DNA of 64,000 bases from JAAYDS01 sp012729155 (GTDB lineage: Bacteria > Chloroflexota > Anaerolineae > UBA1429): the NCBI GenBank assembly GCA_036774405.1, contig DAIPBO010000019.1, positions 1-64,000 of the forward strand, written 5' to 3'. Shown in pieces: positions 50,521 through 59,472 of this stretch. Below the pieces are notes generated by a model. It was not told the DNA's origin, did not search any database, and saw only the letters and a list, made by a program, of their open reading frames with translations. Each line of letters starts with the position of its first letter. Within the stretch, counting starts at the first letter, position 1. A program made the translations under genes and the position numbers.

Positions 50521-51573
50521 CTACTGATGCCAGACCCGCAGGCCGTAGCGGCTGAGGTAGATGGGGATGTTCTGAAAGAGCGGGTTGGCTTCCTCAATAG
50601 CGCGCAGCATGGCACGCTTGGCGCTCATCGAGGGGCCGGTGAGGATAGTGATGGAGCCGCCATCGCCGCCGGCCCCGTTGACTTTGCAGCCAAGCGCCCC
50701 GTGCTCTTGGGCGATGCGCATGACCTGATCTGCCTCGGGGCTGATGAGACCGGGGTGAAGGTCACGCTGTGCCTCGGTGTTGGCGGTCATGGTCTGCCCC
50801 AACCCGGCGAAATCGCCGGCGTATACGGCGTCTCGTGAAGCCCTGGCCATGCCGCGCAGACGTTCGAGCTTGGGGTTGTCTGGGCCTGCATCTTCCAGCG
50901 TCCGGATGACCATCTCGTGCACCGCTGATGAGCTATGCGAGCGTCCCAAGAAGATCAGACATAGCCTGCGCTCTAGCTCCCACCAGATGTCGTTGGGCAC
51001 GGTGATCTGCGACACAGCCGCGTAGGGATAGGCGAACATCTCGATATAGTTGATGCCGCCATAGGCCGCGCAGAGCTGATCCTGAATGCCTGATTGCTGA
51101 TGTAGCATCTCGGTCTCGATACGGTGCGCGGCATAGGCCACCTCTAGAGGTGTGCGGCGCCCCGGCGTGAGCATATCGAGCGCGCCGATCAGCGCCACCG
51201 TTACTGCAGCAGACGTGCCTGTCGAACAGCCCGCCGGTGCCTGCGAATAGATCGAGATCTCGACGGCCAGCTCCGACGGCACGCCCATCAGGTCGATGGC
51301 GGCCTCTAGCAGGGGGTGACGAATCCATTCGTGCTGCTCGCGCTGCGGGTAGACGGCGTAGCGATCGCCATAGTTCTCGGCGTTGAGCACCACGCGCTGA
51401 GAGCGCTCGCTCCGTGGATACACCTCGATCTGCACCTCGACGTACGGGTACACGCCGATGTTAAAGATCGCGCCGCGCTCGGCAAACCACGTGTCGGTCC
51501 AACCGCCGTTATCGCACACGCGAATGGGAGCCACGCTGTTGATGATCTGCCCAGAGAGAGCATTGTGCGTCAT
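50521..51573 (-). CDS. GHMP-family sugar kinase
   Basis: A 350-residue GHMP kinase. The N-terminal SVAPIRVCDNGGWTDTWFA is the substrate-binding region seen in sugar-1-kinases (fucose, heptose and glucurono-type), the ATP loop is QAPAGCSTGTSAAVTVALIG (Gly/Ser-rich, about 110-129) and the C-terminal KVNGAGGDGGSITIL closes the site. GAGGAG is about 4 bases before ATG 51573. It is divergent from the arabinofuranosidase gene, with promoters back to back, so an arabinose- or related sugar-1-kinase role is suggested but unproved. Confidence 0.88.
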   Translation of the reverse strand: MTHNALSGQIINSVAPIRVCDNGGWTDTWFAERGAIFNIGVYPYVEVQIEVYPRSERSQRVVLNAENYGDRYAVYPQREQHEWIRHPLLEAAIDLMGVPSELAVEISIYSQAPAGCSTGTSAAVTVALIGALDMLTPGRRTPLEVAYAAHRIETEMLHQQSGIQDQLCAAYGGINYIEMFAYPYAAVSQITVPNDIWWELERRLCLIFLGRSHSSSAVHEMVIRTLEDAGPDNPKLERLRGMARASRDAVYAGDFAGLGQTMTANTEAQRDLHPGLISPEADQVMRIAQEHGALGCKVNGAGGDGGSITILTGPSMSAKRAMLRAIEEANPLFQNIPIYLSRYGLRVWHQ

Positions 51574-51600
51574 GACGCTCCTCATGATCAGTTTGGCGCC

Positions 51601-51629
51601 ATTCTAGGTGCAGCGAGCGCATCTGTCCA
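51601..51629 (-). promoter_or_regulatory. Promoter of the GHMP kinase gene
   Basis: TGGACA (51629-51624) and TAGAAT (51606-51601), 17-base spacer, minus strand. The -35 lies 6 bases from the -35 of the divergent promoter. Confidence 0.7.
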
Positions 51630-51635
51630 GCTTGA

Positions 51636-51664
51636 TTGCCCATTGCCGCCCGTCAGACTAGAAT
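51636..51664 (+). promoter_or_regulatory. Promoter of the GH51 gene
   Basis: TTGCCC (51636-51641), 17-base spacer, TAGAAT (51659-51664), plus strand. Confidence 0.7.
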
Positions 51665-51701
51665 CACATCGCAGAATCCAACCTAACTCGAGGGACAGAG
51701 C

Positions 51702-53153
51702 ATGAACAAGATAAAGATCGATCCGCAGCGGACCGTCGCCGCGCTCGACCGCAACGTGTTTGGCGGGTTTGCCGAGCACCTGGGCCGCTGCATCTATGGT
51801 GGTATCTATGACGAGGGGTCGCCACTGACCGATGAGCAGGGCTTTCGCACTGATGTGATCGCAGCTCTGCGCGAGATGGGCATGCCCATCATGCGCTATC
51901 CCGGCGGCAACTTTGTGTCTGGCTACCGCTGGACAGACGGCATTGGCCCCCGAGCCGAGCGGCCGGCTCGACCAGAGCTTGCCTGGCACACCGTTGAGCC
52001 CAACACCTTTGGCACCGACGAGTTTGTGGCCTGGTGCCGCAAGGTGGGCACCGAGCCATACATCGCTGTGAACTGCGGCGACGGCGATATGCGCGAGGCT
52101 CGCGACTGGGTCGAATACTGCAATGGCACCCAGAACACCTACTGGGCCAACCGTCGGCGCGCCAACGGCGCCGAGCAGCCGCATCAGGTGCGCTATTGGG
52201 GTATCGGCAACGAGGTCGACGGCCCGTGGCAGATGGGCATGAAGACCCCTCAGGAGTACGCCCGCGCCTGCACCGAGTTCTCCAAGTTGATGAAGATGGT
52301 CGACCCAACCATCAAACTCGTTGCCTCGTGGACCAGCGGCTGGTTCGATGACTGGGTCGAGCGTGGCCAGCTCATCATGGAGCAGGCCGGCACGATGCTT
52401 GACTATATGTCCATCCACTGGTATGTGGGCAACCGTGACGACGACTTTGCGGCCTACATGGCGCTGTCTGAACTTTGCGAGGAGCGCCTGACGGCATCGG
52501 CTGGCCTCTTGCGGGCCATGAGTGCTTGTCTCAAGCTCAAGAACCCCGTCTATCTTTCAGTCGATGAGTGGAACGTCTGGTATCGCACTCGTGGAGACGA
52601 TCAGCTGGCCGAGGTGTACAACCTTGAGGACGCCCTGGTGGTGGCCCTGCAGATGAATGCGTTCATCCGCCATGCCGACATGGTCAAGATGGCCAATATC
52701 GCGCAGATCGTCAATGTCATCGCGCCACTGGTTACACGACCAGACGGGCTGCTACGCCAGTCCATCTACTATCCGTTTGCGGCCATCTCGCAAGCAGCCG
52801 GCGATACGGCCCTCGACCTGTATTGGGAGGGCGACACCTTTGAGGGCGGCGGGCACAGCGGGCTACGTGTACTAGACGTGGCTGGCACGCTGGCAAACGG
52901 CCGAGAAGTGGCGTTGTTTGTCGTGAATCGCTCGCAGGCTCCCGCCGAGGCCGAGATCGTGCTGCAAGAGGGGGCCTTTGCGGGCCAGGGCAGCGCCACC
53001 ATCATCAATGGCCCCGATGTCAAGGCCACCAACTCTTTTGACGACCCAGAGCAGGTGACCGCGCGTGAGGCGCCCCTCTCGCCCCAGGGTGTCAGTCTGG
53101 TGCAGGTGTTCGAGCCACACTCGTTGACAGTGCTGCGGCTCCCAATCTGCTAG
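51702..53153 (+). CDS. Alpha-L-arabinofuranosidase, GH51
   Basis: A 483-residue GH51 enzyme that releases L-arabinofuranose from arabinan or arabinoxylan oligosaccharides. The acid/base Glu171 is in YWGIGNEVDGPW and the nucleophile Glu289 in LSVDEWNVWYRT. FGGFAEHLGRCIYGGIYD and MRYPGGNFVSGYRW are conserved. The catalytic barrel (about 25-385) is followed by a beta-sandwich. No signal peptide, so it acts in the cytoplasm on imported oligosaccharides. GAGGGACAGAGC precedes ATG. Confidence 0.96.
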   Translation: MNKIKIDPQRTVAALDRNVFGGFAEHLGRCIYGGIYDEGSPLTDEQGFRTDVIAALREMGMPIMRYPGGNFVSGYRWTDGIGPRAERPARPELAWHTVEPNTFGTDEFVAWCRKVGTEPYIAVNCGDGDMREARDWVEYCNGTQNTYWANRRRANGAEQPHQVRYWGIGNEVDGPWQMGMKTPQEYARACTEFSKLMKMVDPTIKLVASWTSGWFDDWVERGQLIMEQAGTMLDYMSIHWYVGNRDDDFAAYMALSELCEERLTASAGLLRAMSACLKLKNPVYLSVDEWNVWYRTRGDDQLAEVYNLEDALVVALQMNAFIRHADMVKMANIAQIVNVIAPLVTRPDGLLRQSIYYPFAAISQAAGDTALDLYWEGDTFEGGGHSGLRVLDVAGTLANGREVALFVVNRSQAPAEAEIVLQEGAFAGQGSATIINGPDVKATNSFDDPEQVTAREAPLSPQGVSLVQVFEPHSLTVLRLPIC

Positions 53154-53177
53154 CCGCTGGCCTTGCAGAGTCTCTAT

Positions 53178-53214
53178 GGCCCCCAGGTCCCGCTCTCGCG
53201 CGGGTTTGGGGGCC
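53178..53214 (+). terminator. Stem-loop after the GH51 gene
   Basis: GGCCCCCA pairs with TGGGGGCC, with inner CCCGC/GCGCGGG pairing; 25 bases after the stop. No strong T-run. The -35 of the next promoter begins within its 3' arm. Confidence 0.6.
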
Positions 53215-53234
53215 CTGCCTTGTCGGCCTAGAAT
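53206..53234 (+). promoter_or_regulatory. Promoter of the AEC transporter gene
   Basis: TTGGGG (53206-53211), 17-base spacer, TAGAAT (53229-53234). Confidence 0.55.
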
Positions 53235-53265
53235 GGCCGACAGCTTATATCGGGAGATCGCCGTA

Positions 53266-54183
53266 ATGCAGGGCCTTGCAGATGCGCTGCCCGTTCTGAT
53301 ACTCATCGGGATTGGCGTGCTCGTGAGGGTGAGCGGCCTGGTGAATGCCAGAGAGGGGCTCGTACTCACAAGGGTGGTCTATTACGTAACCATCCCTGCT
53401 GCCATCATTGTATCAATCGCCAGCGCGCAACTGACGCTGGCCAAGGCCTGGCTGCCGGTGATCTCGCTGGTGGTGCCTTGCGTTCTGGCGGGCATCATGT
53501 ACCTCACCACGCGACGCCTGCTCAAGCAGCCCGAGCTGCGTGGGGTGCTACTGGTGGGCATGGTGGTGCTGGCCGTTTTTGCCTACCCTTTCTTTGAGCT
53601 GTTTTATGGCCCTGATGGGCTGGCCAATATGGCCATCTATGATGTGGGCAATGCCATCTACGCGGGCCCGGTGGCGTTGACTCTGGCGCAGCGTTTTGGC
53701 AGCCGCCGTACGGCACCTCTTGATCGCGGGGCGGCGTGGGGGCGTATCGCCAGGTCGCCGCTGCTCTGGGCCGCGATCATCGGTCTGGCGGCGTCGCTGC
53801 TTCGGATCGAGGTGAGGGGGGTGGTCGGCGGCACCCTGCGTCGCCTCGCCAACGCCAACACACCCCTCGCCATGGTGAGTGTGGGCATCTTCCTGCGGCC
53901 TCGCAAGGGGCATATGGGGCTTGTGGCGCAGTTTGTAGGGTTGCGTATGGTGCTGGGTGGCCTATTGGGCTGGGGTCTTGGAGCGTTGGTGGGGCTGGGT
54001 GGTCTCGATATGATCACCGCTATCGTCGGTTCGAGCCTACCCGCGGGCACCACGGCCCTGATCTATGCCGGGAATGAGGGGCTCGATGCCGAGTTTGCCG
54101 CCTCGATGATCTCGTTTACCGTTATCATCGGCGCGGTCGTGATCAACATCCTGCCGCATTTGCTGGCGAGGGTGTATCTCTAA
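53266..54183 (+). CDS. AEC-family transporter (auxin efflux carrier-like)
   Basis: A 305-residue membrane protein with about ten hydrophobic segments in two halves, typical of AEC/bile-acid-sodium-symporter-like permeases. PVLILIGIGVLVRVSGLVN at the N-terminus and VGSSLPAGTTALIYAGNEGLD with the crossing-helix Pro/Gly region match the family. Substrates are organic acids or auxin-like anions; not determinable. ATG 53266 is chosen: the longer frame would be read through the terminator and promoter. Its stop is 2 bases from the convergent DUF2723 gene. Confidence 0.9.
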   Translation: MQGLADALPVLILIGIGVLVRVSGLVNAREGLVLTRVVYYVTIPAAIIVSIASAQLTLAKAWLPVISLVVPCVLAGIMYLTTRRLLKQPELRGVLLVGMVVLAVFAYPFFELFYGPDGLANMAIYDVGNAIYAGPVALTLAQRFGSRRTAPLDRGAAWGRIARSPLLWAAIIGLAASLLRIEVRGVVGGTLRRLANANTPLAMVSVGIFLRPRKGHMGLVAQFVGLRMVLGGLLGWGLGALVGLGGLDMITAIVGSSLPAGTTALIYAGNEGLDAEFAASMISFTVIIGAVVINILPHLLARVYL

Positions 54184-54184
54184 C

Positions 54185-56077
54185 TCAGGGGATCGCGAGG
54201 CGCACCTGCTGGCTGTTGTGAAAGCCGGTCTCATCGTGAGTGTACATGAACAGCAGCACCTCAGCTGGCACAGCACCTGCGGGGACCGGTAATGAGTACA
54301 CGTCATCCACACACTCGCTGGCAGTCCACTGAGTGGTAGGGTACCAGCCGTAGACGGGATGCTGCGAGTCGGCCTGCGATAGGAGCGCGGGCGCCTCGCC
54401 GACGGATGGCGCACCGATGAGGTGCACGCCAACTGCATAGTCCTCTGTCGGTTGCCGGAGTGCCAGCCATCTCACCCTGACTTGTAGCCGTTCGGCGCCA
54501 CGGCACTGTACCCGTGCCGAGCCAACCGCCAGGCCGTTGCCCAGCGGTTGCGCATCCGGCGGCAAAGAGACCAGCGTGGCCGTCGGCCTGAGGGTCACCA
54601 GACCGGCAGAAGGGGCTGACAGCGCTAGCCCGCCCATGCGAGCGCGGAACCAGTCTGGCGCAAAGACATAAAACGTTTCCTGAGGCGTCACGAGGCGTTC
54701 TCCCGTGGCCAACACCTCTTCGAGCGATACGTTGTGGTCGGCGATGCGCAGGCCGTCGAGCGATGCCTCATACGTCTGCACGTAGCGGAGCGCCCAATAG
54801 TCGTGCCCCCAGGGCACCCATACCGTGGTGGGCTCGTCTGGTGGGGCGATCGCACTGACGCGCTGCACCACATCTCTGTAGGTGTCATCGCGCGTGACAG
54901 CCCACACCTGTGGTGCATGGCGCACGCCCAGCCACACCGCCAACAACAGCGTCAACGCGGCCGTCACGGGGGCCGTCCAGCGAACTGTGCCGCGGGGCAT
55001 GACAAACGCCAAGCCGAGTACGCAAGCCCACACAGCCGGCAGCTTGATGGCAAGCAGGGCATCAGAGACTCGCCCTTCCCAGATGATGATCGATACTCCA
55101 ACGTGCACCGCGACAATCGTCAGCAGGGCGATCGCCGGCGCCCGTCTGCGGCGCAGAAGCAGCGCCAGCCCGACCAGGCCCGTCAACAGCAGCAACCAGG
55201 GCAGATCGCCCTGAAGCAGGCCAGCGATCGTACGACTACGCTGGAGCAGCTCGCCCGGACCCGACGGCGCCCGCACAATGCGTTCTGACTTGGTGTCGAA
55301 CACCAATCCCCAGAAACCTTGCCAGGTGCCGGGCGCGTTAAAAGTCCAGTCGGCGCCCATCCAGGCCCTCACTGGCAGATACAGGTAGGTTGCCAGTGCG
55401 CCCACGCCATGCAGCAGGATGGGAACCGTAGCAGCCATGATGGCTCGCCAACGCCCTAGCACCAGGATGGCGATGGCCGGCCCCAGAAAGAACACGGCGC
55501 GCTGATGCACAATGCCGTGCGCCAGCAGCGCCACAAGCCACAACAGGTCGTGCTGTCTGCCTGACGCACGAAAACGCAGTGCTGCGAGCATGGCACCGAT
55601 CGAAAGGGCCATCGTCATGGTGTGCACCTCGGCCAACGATGCATCCATCCACATCGAGAGGGTCAGCGCCGACACCACGGCGGCCAACGCCGCCCCGGCT
55701 TTGGGAGCGTCGAGCCTCCGCGCCACCAAGAAGGTCAGGCCGGTGCTGATGGCGGCCCACACTGCCGAAAAGAGCCCCGAGGCCAGCGCTGGTGAGATGC
55801 CGATGGCACGTAGCAGCGCTACAAACAGCGAACCGAGTAGGCTGTACTGTGGGTAGCCGGTAAAGTGCAGCGTGCCCCAGCGGGGCAACGCGTTCTGTAT
55901 CTCGCCCACATCGGTGGCATAGGGCGAACGGCTGCCGTTGACATGGATCTGCACTGTGAGCCCATATACCACCAGGGCGCACAGAGCGAGCGCCATAAAC
56001 CAGAGACGATCGCTTTGCGCCCAGCCTCTGGCGCGCTCTCGCCAGGCGCCGGCGCCCTCTGCCACGTCAGTCTCCAT
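54185..56077 (-). CDS. DUF2723-family membrane protein (putative glycosyltransferase)
   Basis: A 630-residue polytopic protein. The N-terminal half has about 10 hydrophobic segments; the segment around residue 55-75 with DVGEIQNALPRWGTLHFTGY contains the Asp and aromatic residues expected for DUF2723/GT-C enzymes, and AEVHTMTMALSIG is also typical. The C-terminal 170 residues are a soluble beta-rich domain. It probably transfers sugar from a polyprenyl carrier outside the membrane. Its start overlaps the end of cysK by 11 bp, so the two are co-transcribed. Confidence 0.85.
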   Translation of the reverse strand: METDVAEGAGAWRERARGWAQSDRLWFMALALCALVVYGLTVQIHVNGSRSPYATDVGEIQNALPRWGTLHFTGYPQYSLLGSLFVALLRAIGISPALASGLFSAVWAAISTGLTFLVARRLDAPKAGAALAAVVSALTLSMWMDASLAEVHTMTMALSIGAMLAALRFRASGRQHDLLWLVALLAHGIVHQRAVFFLGPAIAILVLGRWRAIMAATVPILLHGVGALATYLYLPVRAWMGADWTFNAPGTWQGFWGLVFDTKSERIVRAPSGPGELLQRSRTIAGLLQGDLPWLLLLTGLVGLALLLRRRRAPAIALLTIVAVHVGVSIIIWEGRVSDALLAIKLPAVWACVLGLAFVMPRGTVRWTAPVTAALTLLLAVWLGVRHAPQVWAVTRDDTYRDVVQRVSAIAPPDEPTTVWVPWGHDYWALRYVQTYEASLDGLRIADHNVSLEEVLATGERLVTPQETFYVFAPDWFRARMGGLALSAPSAGLVTLRPTATLVSLPPDAQPLGNGLAVGSARVQCRGAERLQVRVRWLALRQPTEDYAVGVHLIGAPSVGEAPALLSQADSQHPVYGWYPTTQWTASECVDDVYSLPVPAGAVPAEVLLFMYTHDETGFHNSQQVRLAIP

Positions 56078-56990
56078 ACAGCCCGGTGCTGAGGTAGCGT
56101 TCGCCGGTGTCGGGCGCGATGGCCACGATCAGCTTGCCCCTGCTCTCAGGCCGGGCAGCGATGCGCAGCGCCGCCACCACTGCAGCACCACTGGAATACC
56201 CACACAGGATGCCCTCGCAACGGGCGACCTGGCGTGCCATGGCGGCGGCGGCCTCATCCTTCACGCGTAAGATCTCGTCGACCAGGTCGAGCCTCAGCAC
56301 GTCGGGCACAAAGCCTGCCCCGATGCCAGCGATCGCATGCTTGCCCGCCGGCAGCCCTGAAAGCACCGACGATCTGTAGGGCTCTACGGCCATCACCTGC
56401 AGCCCAGCCTTCTTTGGCTTGAGATATTGGGCCAGTCCGGTCACCGTACCGCCGGTGCCTACGCCTGCGACCACGATATCCACGGCGCCATCGGTGTCGT
56501 CCCAGATCTCGGGCGCGGTGGTGGCCACATGCACGGCGGGGTTGGCCGGATTGGCAAACTGCATCGGCATAAAGCCGCCCTCGATGGATGCCGCGATCTC
56601 ACGGGCACGCTCGATCGCTGCCGGCATGCCTTTGGCGCCAGGTGTCAACACCACTTCGGCGCCGAGGGCCTGCATCGCTTTGCGTCGCTCAGCACTGGCC
56701 GAGTCTGGCATAGTGATGATGCAGCGGTAACCTCGCGCGGCACACACAAATGCCAGGCCAATGCCTGTGTTGCCGCTGGTGGGTTCGACGACCGTGCTAC
56801 CCTCAGCAAGTCGCCCCTCGGCCTCGGCCGACCGGATCATGTTCAGGGCTGTGCGGTCTTTGACGCTCGACAGTGGATTGAACGATTCGAGCTTGACGGC
56901 CACGTTGGCCGTCACTCCTTTGGCCACACGATTCAAACGCACCAGCGGCGTGTGGCCGACGGCAGCGGTGATATCGGGCAGAATCCTCAA
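56067..56990 (-). CDS. cysK: Cysteine synthase (O-acetylserine sulfhydrylase)
   Basis: A 307-residue PLP enzyme that makes cysteine from O-acetylserine and sulfide. The PLP-Lys is in KLESFNPLSSVKDRTALNMI (Lys about 43), TSGNTGIGLAF is the substrate loop, GVGTGGTVTGLAQYLK is the phosphate-binding loop and GILCGYSSGAAVVAAL the C-terminal one. The start is TTG 56990 with GAGGAGGGT 5 bases upstream. Own promoter at 57026-57054. Confidence 0.97.
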   Translation of the reverse strand: MRILPDITAAVGHTPLVRLNRVAKGVTANVAVKLESFNPLSSVKDRTALNMIRSAEAEGRLAEGSTVVEPTSGNTGIGLAFVCAARGYRCIITMPDSASAERRKAMQALGAEVVLTPGAKGMPAAIERAREIAASIEGGFMPMQFANPANPAVHVATTAPEIWDDTDGAVDIVVAGVGTGGTVTGLAQYLKPKKAGLQVMAVEPYRSSVLSGLPAGKHAIAGIGAGFVPDVLRLDLVDEILRVKDEAAAAMARQVARCEGILCGYSSGAAVVAALRIAARPESRGKLIVAIAPDTGERYLSTGLYGD

Positions 56991-57025
56991 GTTGACCCTC
57001 CTCTGGCGGGTATCGATCAGACCAT

Positions 57026-57054
57026 ATGATAGCCGCGCTAGCAGCTGACGGCAA
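57026..57054 (-). promoter_or_regulatory. Promoter of cysK
   Basis: TTGCCG (57054-57049) and TATCAT (57031-57026), 17-base spacer, minus strand. Confidence 0.7.
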
Positions 57055-57086
57055 TTGCGCGGCGTTGTTCGTAAAGCGGGCGCAAT

Positions 57087-57118
57087 TTGACGCTTGACAG
57101 CGGCTATGCTAGCGTCAA
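57087..57118 (+). promoter_or_regulatory. Putative pgi promoter inside an inverted repeat
   Basis: TTGACG (57087-57092), 17-base spacer, TAGCGT (57110-57115). The left arm TTGACGC and right arm GCGTCAA (57112-57118) form a 7-base inverted repeat that covers both promoter boxes, as expected for a repressor site. The regulator is unknown. Confidence 0.5.
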
Positions 57119-57160
57119 GCGGCGGCAGGTGTGTCGCTATGCCTTGGCTGGAGGACCTCG

Positions 57161-58939
57161 ATGGCGACTCTGAACGATAGTCTGGGGATGGATCTGGAGC
57201 GGTTGGGGCCTGATACGTTTGTTAGCCTGGGTCGGCACGAGAGCGCCGTCAAAGAGGCACTGGCAGCTTTGGCGGAGATTGGGGCGTCGGCGCGCATCTG
57301 GGCGCGTGACGGCCGCCTGTGGGCGCCGCATGATGCTGATACGGCCCGCGATGTTGAGGAGCGCCTCGGCTGGCTCGATCTACCCCGTGACATGCTCGTT
57401 GATCTGACGCGTCTCAGGGCCCTCGCCCTTGAGATCAGGGCGGCAGGGCTCAGCCGTGTGGTGCTGTTGGGCATGGGAGGCAGCAGTCTGGCGCCTGAGG
57501 TGATGGCGGCGGCGCTGCCGCGCGAGGCCAACGATGTCGAGCTGGTTGTGCTCGACACGACCGATCCAGCGCAGATCCGCCGTGTCGAAAACGAGGCGCC
57601 ACTGGCCAAGACGCTCTTCATCCTGGCCAGCAAGTCAGGCACCACTGCAGAGACCGATAGCCTCTATGCATACCTGGCGGCGCGCATGCGCGAGGCCGTT
57701 GGCGACGATGATTGGCACGACCATTTCGTGGCCATCACAGACCCTGGCACGCCGCTGGCTCGCCTGGCCACGCGTAACCAGTTCCGCGCTCTTTACCTTA
57801 ACCGGCCAGACATCGGAGGGCGCTACTCGGCGCTGTCATTGTATGGGCTGGTGCCCGCAGCCCTGCTGGGAATCGATCTCGATCGTCTGCTGAGCACGGC
57901 GCATGAGATGTGGTGGGCCTGCCGCAGCACAGTGCCAGTAGCAGACAATCCAGGGGCGGTGCTAGGCGCCTGTATGGCGGCCTGTGCTGCAGCCCAACCC
58001 TTGCCGGCCGACAAACTCACGCTCATCACCTCGCCTGCGATGGCGGCATTCGGCCCCTGGGTTGAGCAGCTGATCGCCGAGAGCACCGGCAAGGACGGGG
58101 TAGGCATTTTGCCCGTCGAGGGCGAGCGGCTCACCGCGCTCGAGCGCTTTGGGGCTGACCGTCAGTTCGCCTATTTGCGGCTCGCCGGTGATGATAATGA
58201 CGCCAATGATGCCTTGATGCGGCGGCTTGTCGACCAGGGGCATACGGTGGCGGTGGTGACCATGCCAGAGCCCTATAGCCTGGGCGCCGAGTTCTATCGC
58301 TGGGAATACGCCACAGCAGTGGCTGGTCATTTGCTCGGCATTAACCCCTTCGACCAGCCCAATGTCGAGTCTGCCAAACAGAGCGCGCGTCAGGCGATTG
58401 AGGCCTATGAAGCGACACACCAGCTACCCCAGCTCGATGTGGTGCTTTCTGAGGGCGCTTTGCGTGTTTCGGGGCCTGCGGGCCCTACGGCTAGTTTGGC
58501 TGATTATCTGGCAGCAATGCTGAGTCCGGCACGTGAGGGCGAGTATGTGGCGCTGATGGCCTACATCGATCGTTGCGCGGCCAACGCCGAGCCTCTTGAG
58601 GAGATGCGCTATCACCTGGGCGCACGCCTGGGCGTGCCCGTAACACTGGGCTATGGTCCTCGCTTTCTCCACAGCACGGGGCAGCTTCACAAGGGCGGGC
58701 CCAATACCGGGTTGTTCGTACAGATCGTGCGCAACGAGGCTCAAGACATCGACATCCCCGCCAGGGGCTATTCGTTTGGCGTGCTCAAGGCGGCGCAGGC
58801 CCTGGGCGACTGGCAGGCGCTGACCAATGCCGGCCGCCGTGTGGTGTGCATCAACATCGGCGCAGACGTGTCTGCCGGGCTGGCTGAGCTTTCGTGGGTG
58901 CTACGCAGCGCGCTCGATGGAGATGCGATGTCAGCATGA
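57161..58939 (+). CDS. pgi: Glucose-6-phosphate isomerase
   Basis: A 592-residue PGI-fold protein. Substrate-binding segments: VVLLGMGGSSLAPEVMAAA (about 101-119), ILASKSGTTAETDSL (about 155) and the C-terminal KGGPNTGLFVQI near residue 515. It corresponds to the isomerase half of the fused transaldolase/glucose-6-phosphate isomerase proteins known in some bacteria; no transaldolase gene is beside it. The N-terminal 90 residues differ from classic PGI. GGAGG is 7 bases before ATG 57161; the upstream ATG has no SD. It overlaps sixA by ATGA. Confidence 0.92.
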   Translation: MATLNDSLGMDLERLGPDTFVSLGRHESAVKEALAALAEIGASARIWARDGRLWAPHDADTARDVEERLGWLDLPRDMLVDLTRLRALALEIRAAGLSRVVLLGMGGSSLAPEVMAAALPREANDVELVVLDTTDPAQIRRVENEAPLAKTLFILASKSGTTAETDSLYAYLAARMREAVGDDDWHDHFVAITDPGTPLARLATRNQFRALYLNRPDIGGRYSALSLYGLVPAALLGIDLDRLLSTAHEMWWACRSTVPVADNPGAVLGACMAACAAAQPLPADKLTLITSPAMAAFGPWVEQLIAESTGKDGVGILPVEGERLTALERFGADRQFAYLRLAGDDNDANDALMRRLVDQGHTVAVVTMPEPYSLGAEFYRWEYATAVAGHLLGINPFDQPNVESAKQSARQAIEAYEATHQLPQLDVVLSEGALRVSGPAGPTASLADYLAAMLSPAREGEYVALMAYIDRCAANAEPLEEMRYHLGARLGVPVTLGYGPRFLHSTGQLHKGGPNTGLFVQIVRNEAQDIDIPARGYSFGVLKAAQALGDWQALTNAGRRVVCINIGADVSAGLAELSWVLRSALDGDAMSA

Positions 58940-59442
58940 CCAAGACACTGCTGCTGATGCGTCATGCCAAATCAAGCTGGAACAACGATCTCCCAGACCA
59001 CGAACGACCGCTGAATAATCGTGGCAAGCGTGAGGCTGAGCAGATGGGGCAGGAGCTTGTGCGCCTCGGCAGGCAGCCTGACCTGATCATTACGTCGACG
59101 GCCAAACGGGCAAGGTCTACCGCCAAGCGGGTGGCGCGAGAGCTGGATGATGCCTCTGTCGTTTCCGACAGCCGTCTCTATGAGACGACACCGCGCGCCT
59201 GCCTGCGCGTGTTGGCAGAGCGTGGTCAGGGCAATACGGTGTTGCTCATCGCTCACAATCCCACGCTGGAGGATCTGGTGCGCGACCTGGTGGCGCGCTA
59301 CATTGGGCTGACGCCTGCGACGATCGCGGTCATCCATCTCGCCATTGCAGAATGGTCCGATCTCGATTTTGCGAGCCCAGCCAGGCTGGAGCAGGTGTTG
59401 ACACCGCGCGAGGCCGGCGTCGAGGCGCTGGGCATCATCTAG
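58936..59442 (+). CDS. sixA: SixA-like phosphohistidine phosphatase
   Basis: A 168-residue histidine-phosphatase-superfamily protein. The catalytic LLLMRHAKSSW has the RHG-like Arg-His (about 8-9), and the second conserved His is in LLIAHNPTLEDL near residue 105. It removes phosphate from phosphohistidine or small phosphoesters. ATG 58936 overlaps pgi stop. It precedes the PhoB/PhoR-type pair by 30 bases, so it could modulate His phosphorylation there; this is inference. Confidence 0.9.
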   Translation: MTKTLLLMRHAKSSWNNDLPDHERPLNNRGKREAEQMGQELVRLGRQPDLIITSTAKRARSTAKRVARELDDASVVSDSRLYETTPRACLRVLAERGQGNTVLLIAHNPTLEDLVRDLVARYIGLTPATIAVIHLAIAEWSDLDFASPARLEQVLTPREAGVEALGII

Positions 59443-59472
59443 CGGGGCGTTCGGCCCATAGGAGGGGCTTGG

